40,049 bases of DNA. Source: Clostridia bacterium (lineage in GTDB: Bacteria; Bacillota; Clostridia; TANB77; CAG-508). The translations under genes and the position numbers were made by a program. Location: positions 1-40,049 of the forward strand of contig JAGBDU010000014.1 of NCBI GenBank assembly GCA_017937285.1. The letters run 5' to 3'. Shown here in pieces: positions 9,916 through 18,421 of this stretch (position 1 is its first letter; each line of letters starts with the position of its first letter). The notes beneath the pieces were generated by a model. The model was given only the letters and a program-made list of their open reading frames with translations, made no database searches and was not told the origin of the DNA.

Positions 9916-10842
9916 TTGTTAAAAGAATTAAGAGATAATGATATAGATAATATAATGAAATTATGGAAAAACGAATATTCTAAATCTAATAAATTTTTAA
10001 AAGGTGAAGTTTTAGTAAATATATATACAAAAGTAAGAAATAAGTTTATTAAAAACTTAACATCAACTGTAATTTACACAGAAGATGGAAAAATAGAAGG
10101 GTTCATAAGTGTAGATGAAAATAATGAAATATGGGCAATGTTAGTCATACCAAATATTAGAAGAGAAGGTATTGGCACAATCTTGCTAGAAAATAGCAAG
10201 AAACAATATAAAAAGTTAACAGCAAAAGTACCTAAGAATAATGAAATAGCTTTAATGTTTTTTTATAAAAATGGATTTAAAAAAGTAAATAAGGTGATAG
10301 AAGATAGTACAAAAGAAAACAAATATGTATTAGAATGGAAAAAAGAAGAAAAGAAAAATATAAATTTAATATATTTTGATGAGGATATAGACAAAAGATT
10401 AATAAATAAGGAATCAAAAATAAATTTTAAATGCCTAAATGTGAAACAATTTTTTAAAAAAGAAAATATTCAAGATATAGAAATAAATAATATTAAAACA
10501 TATATAAAACTAAGAAAAAAGATAGAAGAAGTTCTAGAGGGAGAAAGAATATTATTATATATAGATTATAATAATTATTATAATTTTTTAGATGAGCAAA
10601 TTAAAGAAGTTGCAAAAATAAAAAAAATAGAACTACAAATTATAGTATGTGATCCATTTACAATAGAAGGAATTAAAAAAGTTAATATAATTAAGCAAAT
10701 AGAAGAAACATATAAAGATTATAAAGTTAACAAAATTGATTGTAGCTTAGATATAAATCAAGATATAAGTTTAAATCAAATATTTATTAAAAGAAATGAA
10801 ATACTTTTGCAAAAAATAGAAGCAATAACAGAAAATATGTAA
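9916..10842 (+). CDS. GNAT acetyltransferase fused to an unknown C-terminal domain
   Basis: 308 residues, starting at a TTG (9916) with AGGAAGGGA just upstream. Residues 1-130 form a GNAT fold: FISVDENNEIWAMLVIPNIRREGIGTILL contains the acetyl-CoA pyrophosphate loop (R-R-E-G-I-G-T), and MFFYKNGFKKV is the typical last strand. Residues of about 145-308 are a separate, Lys/Ile-rich region (starting NLIYFDEDIDKR) with no motif I know. It alternates predicted strands and helices and ends in a helix. GNAT substrates cannot be told from sequence. It is the last gene of the apparent M50-tsaD-phosphoesterase run, 17 nt after its neighbour. Confidence 0.75.
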   Translation: MLKELRDNDIDNIMKLWKNEYSKSNKFLKGEVLVNIYTKVRNKFIKNLTSTVIYTEDGKIEGFISVDENNEIWAMLVIPNIRREGIGTILLENSKKQYKKLTAKVPKNNEIALMFFYKNGFKKVNKVIEDSTKENKYVLEWKKEEKKNINLIYFDEDIDKRLINKESKINFKCLNVKQFFKKENIQDIEINNIKTYIKLRKKIEEVLEGERILLYIDYNNYYNFLDEQIKEVAKIKKIELQIIVCDPFTIEGIKKVNIIKQIEETYKDYKVNKIDCSLDINQDISLNQIFIKRNEILLQKIEAITENM

Positions 10843-10852
10843 TTTATATTAA

Positions 10853-10900
10853 GGTAATTTCATTAAATATTACATTTTTGTAATATTTGGGGAATTTACC
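10853..10900 (+). other. Nested inverted repeats in the gap before tig
   Basis: AAATATTAC (10865-10873) pairs perfectly with GTAATATTT (10880-10888), and outside it GGTAATTTC (10853-10861) pairs 8 of 9 with GAATTTACC (10892-10900). There is no T-run after it, so it is not a standard intrinsic terminator. It could be a Rho-independent end of reduced strength or a regulator site. Confidence 0.5.
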
Positions 10901-10921
10901 ATGAATTTATATAACAAGCTA

Positions 10922-10949
10922 TTGCAAAATCAAAAAAATGTGTTATAAT
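10922..10949 (+). promoter_or_regulatory. Predicted sigma-A promoter of tig
   Basis: TTGCAA (10922-10927) and TATAAT (10944-10949), spacing 16 nt, 38 nt before the trigger factor start. Confidence 0.65.
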
Positions 10950-10987
10950 AAAAAAGCTAGTTTTAGAGATTGAAAGGATGAATAATA

Positions 10988-12301
10988 ATGAGTATTAAAG
11001 TAGAAAAAACAGATAAAACAAATGAATTAAAATTAACATTTACAGTAGAAGCAGAAAAATTTGATGAAGGTATGAAAAAAGTTTATATTAAAACAGCTAA
11101 ATATTTCAGTATACCAGGATTCAGAAAAGGAAAAGCTCCTATGTCAATAATCGAAAGAACATATGGTCCATCTATATTTTATGAAGATACATTTAATGAA
11201 ATAGTACCAGAAATATATGAAAAAGAATTAAAAGAGAATAATATAGAAGCTGTAAGTAGACCAGAAATAGAAATAACACAAATGGAAAAAGGAAAAGATT
11301 TAATTTTTACAGCTACAGTACAAACTAAGCCAGAAGTTAAGCTTGGAAAATATAAAGGAATAGAGCTAGAAAAAATTGATACAACAGTAAGTGCAGCAGA
11401 TGTAAAAAAAGAATTAGAGCGTATGGCAGAAAAAAATGCAAGAATAGTTAGTGTAGAAAATAGAGCCGTAAAAAACAAAGATATAACTGTAATCGATTTT
11501 GAAGGATTTGTTGATGGAGTTCCTTTTGAAGGTGGAAAAGCAGAAAAACACGAATTAGAAATAGGTAGCAAAACATTCATTCCAGGATTCGAAGATCAAG
11601 TAATAGGAATGAAAATAGAAGAAGAAAAAGATATAAATGTTAAATTTCCAGAAGAATATTTTTCAAAAGAATTAGCAGGAAAAGATGCAACATTTAAAGT
11701 AAAACTTCACGAAATAAAAGTAAAAGAATTACCAGCAATAGATGATGAATTTGCTAAAGATGTTAGTGAATTTGACACATTAAAAGATTTAAAAGCAAGT
11801 ATAAAAGAAAAATTAACAGACGACAAGAAAAACCAAGCAAAATATCAAACAGAAGATGCAGCAATTAAAGCTGTATGTGATAACACAAAAATAGATATTC
11901 CATCAGGAATGATTGAAACAGAAATAGACAATATATTAAAAGATATAGATGGAAGATTAGCATATCAAGGATTAAATTTATCTCAATATTTAAAAATGAT
12001 AAATAAATCAGAAGATGATATGAGAAAAGAATATGAAGAACAAGCAGCAAACTCTGTAAAAACAAAATTAGTATTAGAAGCAATTGTAAAAAAAGAAAAA
12101 ATAGAAGCTACAGATAATGAAATACAAGAAAAATTAAAAGAAATGGCTGCAAATTATGGTAAAAATGAAGATGATTTAATGAGCAACGATAATTTAAAAG
12201 AATATTTAAAAAATAATATAACAACAGAAAAAGCAATACAATTTATAGTAGATAATGCAGATATAAAAGCAGCAAAAAAAGCAGAAAAAACTGAAAAATA
12301 A
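10988..12301 (+). CDS. tig: Trigger factor, ribosome-associated chaperone
   Basis: 437 residues, normal length. Trigger factor binds ribosomal protein L23 and shields nascent chains. The ribosome-docking motif appears as GFRKGKAP (about residues 43-50). Residues of about 150-240 form the FKBP-like PPIase domain (VIDFEGFVDGVPFEGGKA, IPGFEDQVIGM). The rest is the helical chaperone body, with a Lys/Glu-rich end. AAGGATG lies before the ATG. tig followed by clpP and clpX is the classic bacterial order, kept here, although a terminator and about 200 nt separate tig from clpP. Confidence 0.97.
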   Translation: MSIKVEKTDKTNELKLTFTVEAEKFDEGMKKVYIKTAKYFSIPGFRKGKAPMSIIERTYGPSIFYEDTFNEIVPEIYEKELKENNIEAVSRPEIEITQMEKGKDLIFTATVQTKPEVKLGKYKGIELEKIDTTVSAADVKKELERMAEKNARIVSVENRAVKNKDITVIDFEGFVDGVPFEGGKAEKHELEIGSKTFIPGFEDQVIGMKIEEEKDINVKFPEEYFSKELAGKDATFKVKLHEIKVKELPAIDDEFAKDVSEFDTLKDLKASIKEKLTDDKKNQAKYQTEDAAIKAVCDNTKIDIPSGMIETEIDNILKDIDGRLAYQGLNLSQYLKMINKSEDDMRKEYEEQAANSVKTKLVLEAIVKKEKIEATDNEIQEKLKEMAANYGKNEDDLMSNDNLKEYLKNNITTEKAIQFIVDNADIKAAKKAEKTEK

Positions 12302-12310
12302 ATGAAGAAA

Positions 12311-12355
12311 AGTTAGGGGCAAAAATAAATATTATCTATGTCTCTGGCTTTTTTA
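12311..12355 (+). terminator. Intrinsic terminator after tig
   Basis: AGTTAGGGGC (12311-12320) pairs along its full length, using G-T wobbles, with GTCTCTGGCT (12340-12349), followed by a T-run. The loop is 19 nt. Confidence 0.65.
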
Positions 12356-12431
12356 CGTTAATATTCACAGTCTTTTTTATAATAAAATCCATTTGTAATT
12401 GCTCATGTTTAGCTATAAAGCGCAACTTTTT

Positions 12432-12476
12432 AAACGATTTTTACAAATAACTTAACCGATTTTTTATAAATAACTT
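12432..12476 (+). repeat. Two direct copies of a 22-nt AT-rich unit upstream of clpP
   Basis: AACGATTTTTACAAATAACTT and a second copy differing at three positions plus one base insertion lie head to tail, ending about 75 nt before clpP. They could be duplicated regulator sites, but they match no CtsR or HrcA box that I recognise. A poor TTGAAA/TATAAA pair (12487-12513) may be the clpP promoter. Confidence 0.5.
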
Positions 12477-12550
12477 AAAAGAACTATTGAAAAATAAACA
12501 GTTATATTATAAAATTCATATAATTATATAAATAAGGAGGAAGGAAATTT

Positions 12551-13156
12551 ATGTTAGAAAAAAACAGTTTAGTTCCATATGTAATTGAACAAACATCTAA
12601 AGGAGAAAGATCTTATGACATTTTCTCAAGATTATTAAAAGACAGAATTATATTTTTAGGAGAAGATGTAAATAGTGCATCAGCAGGATTAGTAATAGCA
12701 CAATTATTATTTTTAGAGTCAGAAGATCCAGAAAAAGAAATATTTTTATATATAAACAGTCCAGGAGGCTCAATTACAGATGGTATGGGAATAGTAGATA
12801 CAATGAATTATATAAAATGTCCTGTATCAACAATTTGTGTTGGAATGGCAGCAAGTATGGGAGCAGTATTATTAGCATCAGGTGAAAAAGGAAAAAGATT
12901 TGCTACACCAAATTCAGAGATATTAATACATCAACCATTAATAGGTGGTGGGGGTCTTTCTGGTCAAACAACAGAAATAAAAATACATGCAGACCATATG
13001 GTAAAAACAAGAGATAAATTAAACAAACTATTAAGCGAAAGAACAGGTCAAAGCTTAGAAACAATACAAAAAGACACAGAGAGAGATAACTATATGACAG
13101 CAGAAGAAGCATTGAAATATGGTTTAATTGATGGAATTATGGATAGAAGAAAATAA
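12551..13156 (+). CDS. clpP: ATP-dependent Clp protease proteolytic subunit
   Basis: 201 residues. ClpP forms the tetradecameric serine-protease chamber that degrades proteins fed by ClpX or ClpC. The catalytic triad is intact: Ser102 in GMAASMGA, His127 in ILIHQPL and Asp179 in TERDNYM. The N-terminal loop ([23 protein letters not shown]) and the [10 protein letters not shown] oxyanion segment are standard. It has three extra residues in the GGGGLSGQ handle loop relative to E. coli. AAGGAGGAAGG precedes the ATG. clpX follows after 25 nt, so the protease and its unfoldase are co-transcribed. Confidence 0.98.
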   Translation: MLEKNSLVPYVIEQTSKGERSYDIFSRLLKDRIIFLGEDVNSASAGLVIAQLLFLESEDPEKEIFLYINSPGGSITDGMGIVDTMNYIKCPVSTICVGMAASMGAVLLASGEKGKRFATPNSEILIHQPLIGGGGLSGQTTEIKIHADHMVKTRDKLNKLLSERTGQSLETIQKDTERDNYMTAEEALKYGLIDGIMDRRK

Positions 13157-13181
13157 TCCAAAATAAATATTAGGAGGGAAA

Positions 13182-14495
13182 ATGGCAAATAGCAGTAAAA
13201 ACAATAGTGTAAAATGTTCATTTTGCGGAAAAATGCAAAATGCAGTAGAAAAATTAATTGCAGGTCCAGGAGTTTTTATATGTGATGAATGTATAAAAGC
13301 ATGTAATAGTATTTTAGAAGATGAGTTTTATGAAAGTGGAGATGAATATACTTTAGATGAAAATGAAAAATTACCTACTCCATCAGAAATTAAAGAAATA
13401 CTAGATGAATATGTAATTGGTCAAGAAGAAGCTAAAAAAACACTAGCAGTAGCTGTATACAATCATTATAAACGAATTAATAATATAGAAAAAAATAAAG
13501 AAATTAATGATGTAGAAATACAAAAAAGTAATGTTCTTTTATTAGGGCCAACAGGTTGTGGAAAAACTCTATTAGCACAAACATTAGCAAGAATACTAAA
13601 AGTTCCTTTTGCAATTGCTGATGCAACAACATTAACAGAAGCTGGATATGTAGGAGAAGACGTAGAAAATATTTTATTAAAGCTAATACAAGCAGCAGAT
13701 TATGATGTAACAAAAGCAGAAAAAGGAATTATATATATAGATGAAATAGATAAAATAACAAGAAAATCTGAAAATCCATCAATAACTAGAGATGTAAGTG
13801 GAGAAGGTGTTCAGCAAGCACTATTAAAAATTATAGAAGGAACAGTTGCTTCAGTTCCACCACAAGGAGGAAGAAAACATCCTCATCAAGAATTCATCCA
13901 AATAAAAACTGAAAATATATTATTTATTTGTGGAGGAGCTTTTGAAGGATTAGAAAATATTATAAATGATAGAACAGGTAAAAAAACAATAGGATTTGGA
14001 ACTAATTTATCAATTTCACAAAAAAATAATGAAGAAATTTTTAAACAATTATTACCACAAGACTTATTAAAGTTTGGTTTAATTCCAGAATTTGTTGGAA
14101 GATTACCAATAATAGCAACATTAAAAGAGCTAGATAAAACGGCTCTATTAGATATAATAACTAAGCCAAAGAACTCTCTAGTAAAACAATATAAACGTCT
14201 ATTTGAAATGGATAATGTTGAATTACAATTTGATGAAGAGGCTCTTGAGCAAATTGTAAACAAGGCAATTGAGCGAAAAACAGGAGCTAGAGGGCTAAGA
14301 TCTATTTTGGAAGAAATTATGAGAGATATTATGTTTGAAATACCATCAAATCCTAAAATAGAAAAATGTATAATAACAAAACAAACAATAGAAAATGGTG
14401 AACCACCTAAAATAATTATAAATGAAAACAAAAATAACGAGCTAGAAATCAAGCAAAAAAGAAAATCTACAAATAAAAAAGTAGAAACTGCATAA
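13182..14495 (+). CDS. clpX: ATP-dependent Clp protease ATP-binding subunit ClpX
   Basis: 437 residues. ClpX is the AAA+ unfoldase that delivers tagged substrates to ClpP. The N-terminal zinc domain has CSFCGK and CDECIKAC. Walker A is GPTGCGKT (usual GPTGSGKT; Cys replaces Ser). Walker B is [10 protein letters not shown]. The arginine and sensor motifs ([20 protein letters not shown]) and the substrate pore GYVGED are present. The last 30 residues are a Lys/Asn-rich tail. AGGAGGG lies 6 nt before the start. All elements for function are present. Confidence 0.98.
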   Translation: MANSSKNNSVKCSFCGKMQNAVEKLIAGPGVFICDECIKACNSILEDEFYESGDEYTLDENEKLPTPSEIKEILDEYVIGQEEAKKTLAVAVYNHYKRINNIEKNKEINDVEIQKSNVLLLGPTGCGKTLLAQTLARILKVPFAIADATTLTEAGYVGEDVENILLKLIQAADYDVTKAEKGIIYIDEIDKITRKSENPSITRDVSGEGVQQALLKIIEGTVASVPPQGGRKHPHQEFIQIKTENILFICGGAFEGLENIINDRTGKKTIGFGTNLSISQKNNEEIFKQLLPQDLLKFGLIPEFVGRLPIIATLKELDKTALLDIITKPKNSLVKQYKRLFEMDNVELQFDEEALEQIVNKAIERKTGARGLRSILEEIMRDIMFEIPSNPKIEKCIITKQTIENGEPPKIIINENKNNELEIKQKRKSTNKKVETA

Positions 14496-14501
14496 AATTA
14501 T

Positions 14502-14530
14502 TTGCAATTAAAATAATGATATGTTAGAAT
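14502..14530 (+). promoter_or_regulatory. Predicted extended -10 promoter of secG
   Basis: TTGCAA (14502-14507), 17-nt spacer, TAGAAT (14525-14530) preceded by TGT, giving an extended -10. It starts 7 nt after the clpX stop and 39 nt before secG. Confidence 0.55.
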
Positions 14531-14568
14531 AATACAAGTAAATAAAAAATACGAAATGAGGGATAAAA

Positions 14569-14817
14569 ATGACAATACTAAAAAACATAGCAATAGGATT
14601 ATATATAATATTGTGTGTAGCTTTAATTATATTAGCCACTGTGCAAGCAAAAGATAGTCAAGGTGCTTCTGGTGCAATTACAGGTTCTACAACAAATAAC
14701 TTCTATGAAAAAAACAAAGGTAGAACAAAAGAAGGTGCATTAAAAAAAGCAACTGTATTTTTAAGTATATTTTTTGCAATAGGAACAGTTGGATTAAGCT
14801 TTTTATATTTAATGTAA
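14569..14817 (+). CDS. secG: Preprotein translocase subunit SecG
   Basis: 82 residues with two membrane segments (about 5-24 and 61-80) and the SecG signature between them: LATVQAKDSQGASGAITGSTTN, then the cytoplasmic loop with FYEKNKGRT. SecG assists SecYE in membrane insertion and export. GAGGGATAAAA precedes the ATG. The order secG then rnr is the conserved Firmicutes arrangement. A terminator hairpin separates the two here. Confidence 0.92.
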   Translation: MTILKNIAIGLYIILCVALIILATVQAKDSQGASGAITGSTTNNFYEKNKGRTKEGALKKATVFLSIFFAIGTVGLSFLYLM

Positions 14818-14840
14818 TTAAAAAATATTAATATAAATTG

Positions 14841-14879
14841 AAAAGGAGGTTACAAATATAATGTAATTTCCTTTTTTTA
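14841..14879 (+). terminator. Intrinsic terminator after secG
   Basis: AAAGGAGGTTAC (14842-14853) pairs over 12 positions (two G-T) with GTAATTTCCTTT (from 14863), followed by a run of T. Confidence 0.8.
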
Positions 14880-14889
14880 TATTATAGTT

Positions 14890-14917
14890 ATGTTTGTAAG
14901 TAAATACTTACAAACAT
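14890..14917. promoter_or_regulatory. Perfect 12-bp palindrome between secG and rnr
   Basis: ATGTTTGTAAGT and its exact complement ACTTACAAACAT are separated by 4 nt. A second imperfect hairpin (GCTGTAT...ATAGCAGC) follows at about 14918-14938. There is no T-run, so an operator or an RNA structure in the rnr leader is more likely than a terminator. Confidence 0.6.
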
Positions 14918-15041
14918 GCTGTATACTGCATAGCAGCAGTTAGCACTATTAATTTATATATAATGTAAATTTGTTTAATAAATTTATAACTGTTTTGAAT
15001 ATAAATAGAAAATCGAAAAATAATAATATTGGAGGTAATAG

Positions 15042-17192
15042 ATGGAAGAGCAAAAAGAAAAAATATTAACTTTCATGTCAGAAGAAGCATATGTTCCAAT
15101 GAAAGCAAAGCAAATTGCAGAGATAATGAGTGTTCCAAAAAATCAATATTCAGAATTTACACAAATATTAAAGGAATTAACATTAGAATATAAGATAAAA
15201 GTAAATAAAAAAGGCAAATATAGTTTAGTAGATGCCAAAAAATACAAAAAGGGAAAATTACGTATAAATGAAAGAGGATTTGGATTTGTAAAAATTGAAG
15301 ATAGTGATGAAGAAATTTATATATCAGGAAAAAATATAAATAATAGCTTAAATGAAGATGAAGTAATAGTAGAACTGATAGAAGATTTCAAAAAAGACTC
15401 TCACAGAGAAGGTAGAATAATCAAAATAATAAAACGAGGAAAAGATAGTGTAGTAGGAGTTTTTGAATCAAGTAAAAATTTTGGATTTGTAATTCCAGAT
15501 GATAAAAGATTTGGATCTGATATATTTATATCAAAAAAGAATATAGGCAAAGCCAAAAATAAGCAAAAAGTAGTTGTAAAAATAACAAAATACCCAGAAA
15601 ACGGAAAAAAAGCAGAAGGAAAGATAACAGAAGTAATAGGCAATATAGATATGGCCGGAGTAGATATGGTTTCGTTAATTAAAGAATATGATTTACCGTA
15701 TGAATTTCCAGAGAGCGTTATAAAAGAAGCTCAAAATATAGAAAAAGAAATATCTAAAAAAGAAATAAAAAGCAGATTAGACCTTAGAAATAAAACAATA
15801 TTTACGATAGATGGAGAAGATGCAAAAGATTTAGATGATGCTGTATGTGTTGAAAAAACAGAGGCTGGAACATATAATCTTATTGTAAGCATTGCAGATG
15901 TTAGTCATTATGTAAAAGAAAATTCAGAATTAGATAAAGAAGCAATAATAAGAGGAACTAGTATATATATGATGGATAGAGTTATACCAATGTTACCAAA
16001 AGAGCTATCAAACGGAATATGTAGTTTAAATGCCAAAGAAGATAGATTAGCTATTTCTGTAATTATGGAAATCAATGAATCTGGAAAAGTTATATCTTCT
16101 GATATAAGAAAAAGTATTATAAATGTTAAAGAAAGGATGTCATATACAGATGTATTTAAAATATTACAATACATTAAAGAAGACTCTTTAAATAATGAAG
16201 ATATAAAAATTATACAAAAATACAAACCATATATAAAGCAATTCTCATTAATGGAAGAACTTGCCAAAATATTAAAAGAAAAACGAAATCGTGATGGAGC
16301 ATTAAATTTAGATGTTCCAGAAAGTAAAATAACATTAGATGAAAATGGAATTGCAATAGATGTAAAAAAATATGAAACTAATTTTGCAAATGAAATAATT
16401 GAACAATTTATGCTTATAGCAAATGAAGTAGTTGCAGAAAAATTTTTCTGGCTAGAAGCACCTTTTATTTATAGAGTTCATGAACCACCAGCTACGGACA
16501 AAATAGATGAATTAAATAAATTTTTATTTAATCTAGGATATAAAGTAAAATATAACAAAGAAAATATTCATCCAAAATCTTTTGCAGAGGTTTTAGAAAA
16601 GATAAAAGAAACTCCAGAAGAAAGAGTAATATCCAACCTAATTTTAAGAACTTTAAAAGTAGCTAGATATGAAAGTACAAATAAAGGACATTTTGGAATT
16701 GCAAGCAAATATTATTGTCACTTTACATCACCAATAAGAAGATACCCAGATTTATTTATACACAGGATTATTTCTATGTACTTAGATAATAATTATAATA
16801 TAAATGAAGATACAATAAATAAATATTCAGAACAATCTGCAAAATATGCAGAAAGATCATCAGATAGAGAAAAAATAGCTCAAAAGGTAGAGCGAGATAG
16901 TGAAGATATTAAAAAAGCTGAATATATGCAAAATAAAATTGGAGAAGAATACGAAGGAATTGTTTCAAGTATAACTTCTTTTGGAATGTTTGTAGAGCTA
17001 GAAAATACGGTAGAAGGCTTAATCAGATTTGAAAATTTAGGAAATGAATACTTTATATATGATCAAGAGCGAAAAATATTAATAGGAGAGCAAAGTAACA
17101 CCATATACAAAATCGGACAAAAAGTGCGAATAAGAGTAATAGAGGCAAATAAAGAGCTTAGAAGAATATCTTTTGAAATTGTAGAAGAATAG
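15042..17192 (+). CDS. rnr: Ribonuclease R
   Basis: 716 residues, the usual size. RNase R is a processive 3'-to-5' exoribonuclease that degrades structured RNA and, with tmRNA, stalled messages. In order: an N-terminal winged helix (about 1-65), two cold-shock domains (about 75-200), the RNB catalytic domain starting IFTIDGEDAKDLDDAV with the metal-binding Asp cluster and continuing through the HFTSPIRRYPDLFIHRII signature, and a C-terminal S1 domain (YEGIVSSITSFGMFVELENTVEGLI). TTGGAGG precedes the ATG. smpB usually follows rnr in Firmicutes. Here a mobile element is inserted at the stop codon and smpB is not in the window. Confidence 0.97.
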   Translation: MEEQKEKILTFMSEEAYVPMKAKQIAEIMSVPKNQYSEFTQILKELTLEYKIKVNKKGKYSLVDAKKYKKGKLRINERGFGFVKIEDSDEEIYISGKNINNSLNEDEVIVELIEDFKKDSHREGRIIKIIKRGKDSVVGVFESSKNFGFVIPDDKRFGSDIFISKKNIGKAKNKQKVVVKITKYPENGKKAEGKITEVIGNIDMAGVDMVSLIKEYDLPYEFPESVIKEAQNIEKEISKKEIKSRLDLRNKTIFTIDGEDAKDLDDAVCVEKTEAGTYNLIVSIADVSHYVKENSELDKEAIIRGTSIYMMDRVIPMLPKELSNGICSLNAKEDRLAISVIMEINESGKVISSDIRKSIINVKERMSYTDVFKILQYIKEDSLNNEDIKIIQKYKPYIKQFSLMEELAKILKEKRNRDGALNLDVPESKITLDENGIAIDVKKYETNFANEIIEQFMLIANEVVAEKFFWLEAPFIYRVHEPPATDKIDELNKFLFNLGYKVKYNKENIHPKSFAEVLEKIKETPEERVISNLILRTLKVARYESTNKGHFGIASKYYCHFTSPIRRYPDLFIHRIISMYLDNNYNINEDTINKYSEQSAKYAERSSDREKIAQKVERDSEDIKKAEYMQNKIGEEYEGIVSSITSFGMFVELENTVEGLIRFENLGNEYFIYDQERKILIGEQSNTIYKIGQKVRIRVIEANKELRRISFEIVEE

Positions 17193-17423
17193 TTACAATT
17201 CAGTAAACATATAGAGTAGTGTAAAAGGAATTATATTATAAAAAATGCAGTAACTTAGCTCGTTTGGGAGCCATAGAACCTCACAGCCAGCCAATATTTT
17301 AAAGCACATACTTATTAATATATTAAAACTTTAGCCTGCCGACCAGTAAGGAACGGAATTTTTTTATAATATAATTCCTTTGGAACGACTTATTTTAAAG
17401 CACCTGAACTGTAACGAAGAATA
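17184..17423 (+). mobile_element. MITE-like element B (17192-17415) with 8-bp target duplication
   Basis: A 224-nt non-coding element with ends GTTACAATTCAG and CTGAACTGTAAC (terminal inverted repeat of about 12 nt). GAAGAATA is directly repeated at 17184-17191 and 17416-17423, a target duplication that overlaps the rnr stop codon. Internally it matches element A almost throughout, including the core with TAGCTCGTTTGGGAGCC and the inverted AT-rich arms of about 20 nt. It has no open frame of note. Together with element D it fills most of the gap 17193-17712. Confidence 0.9.
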
Positions 17424-17463
17424 GCTTTATATGTAAAATTATTTTTTGATTTGATTAAAGAGT

Positions 17464-17570
17464 GTTACATTTTATCAATAATGAACATTTTTTGTAGAGG
17501 AATTTAAAGGGAATATAAATAATTTTTTATATTCCCTTTGAACGGCTTATTTTAAAACAGTGAACTGTAC
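17464..17570 (+). mobile_element. MITE-like element D (core-less, subtype 2)
   Basis: Starts GTTACATTTTATC and ends CAGTGAACTGTAC. Its right part (GAACGGCTTATTTTAAAAC) matches elements A and B, while its middle (TGTAGAGGAATTTAAAGGG and TATAAATAATTTTTTATA) matches element E at 30988-31251. It lacks the structured core of E. No clear target duplication is visible, so the left boundary is uncertain. Confidence 0.65.
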
Positions 17571-17649
17571 TTTAAAACTATGTTTTTTTATTTTTATCAT
17601 TATTAGTTTACAGAAGTTTACAAAAAATGAATTATTTTTACAAAAGTAC

Positions 17650-17696
17650 TTGCCAAAACTACATAATATTATGTATAATAGTATGTACATACTATT
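17650..17696 (+). promoter_or_regulatory. Capsule-module promoter with two perfect palindromes
   Basis: TTGCCA (17650-17655) and TATAAT (17674-17679) are 18 nt apart. The spacer holds the perfect 14-nt palindrome ACATAATATTATGT (17661-17674). A second perfect palindrome of 20 nt, centred on GTATGTACATAC, covers 17677-17696, overlapping the -10 box and the expected start of transcription. Both share the half-site ATGT/ACAT. This looks like a repressor-controlled promoter. Confidence 0.7.
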
Positions 17697-17712
17697 TTAT
17701 GGAGGAAAAAAA

Positions 17713-18420
17713 ATGGAAGAGTTAGATTTAAAAAAATTAATAAGTATTTTTTGGAACAAAAGATTACATATCATACTAATTTCATTAATTACTGTTGCAA
17801 TAGGAACAATTTATTCTTTTTATTTTGTGAAACCAGAGTATGAAGCATATACAACTGTTGTGTTAGTAAAAGATGCTACTAAAACAGAATCATCTTCACA
17901 AGAAACAATAACATCTTCAGATTTAGGATTAGCAAAAAATTTAATAGGAACATATAGCAAATTGGTAAAAAGTAAAAGTACATTAAGAGAAACAATAAAT
18001 AATTTAGGAATTAATGAAAGTGAAAATACACTTGCAAATAAAATAACTGTTAGTGAAATAGAAGATACAGCTATGTTAAAAATAACTGTACAACATGAAG
18101 ATCCAGTACAAGCAATGAAAATAGCAAATGAGGTAACAAATGTATTTGCAAAAAAAGTAGCAGAAATATACAAAATTGACAATGTATACACAGTAGATCA
18201 AGCAGAAGAATCAATAACACCATGTAATATAAATCATATTAGAGATATATTAATATTCTTTGTAATTGGTTTAGTAATATCTATAATATATGTTCTAGTT
18301 GCAAATATGTTTGATACTACAATAAAAGATGCCGATGATATAGAAAATAATACAGATCTTATTACTCTAGTTTCAATACCTTATGTTAATGAAAATAATA
18401 GAAAGGGAGGTATATACTAA
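17713..18420 (+). CDS. Wzz/CpsC-type polysaccharide co-polymerase and kinase activator
   Basis: 235 residues from the ATG at 17713. A longer open frame to 17560 lacks a ribosome site, whereas GGAGG sits 7 nt before this ATG. Two membrane segments (about 22-38 and 178-198) flank an extracytoplasmic loop, the Wzz topology. The start ELDLKKLISIFWNKR is typical of CpsC/YveK/CapA proteins. The family sets polysaccharide chain length, and its cytoplasmic tail activates the BY-kinase encoded next. The proline-rich motif usual before the second membrane segment is reduced to ESITPCNINH. It ends one base before the kinase start. Confidence 0.9.
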   Translation: MEELDLKKLISIFWNKRLHIILISLITVAIGTIYSFYFVKPEYEAYTTVVLVKDATKTESSSQETITSSDLGLAKNLIGTYSKLVKSKSTLRETINNLGINESENTLANKITVSEIEDTAMLKITVQHEDPVQAMKIANEVTNVFAKKVAEIYKIDNVYTVDQAEESITPCNINHIRDILIFFVIGLVISIIYVLVANMFDTTIKDADDIENNTDLITLVSIPYVNENNRKGGIY

Positions 18421-18421
18421 A

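Noticed and set aside
12487..12513. clpP promoter
   Set aside because: The TTGAAA/TATAAA pair has only a 15-nt spacer and a poor match, so it was kept as a remark and not as a feature.
17560..17712. Upstream extension of the CpsC-like gene
   Set aside because: It lies in element D and the promoter region. GGAGG and the conserved N-terminus place the start at 17713.
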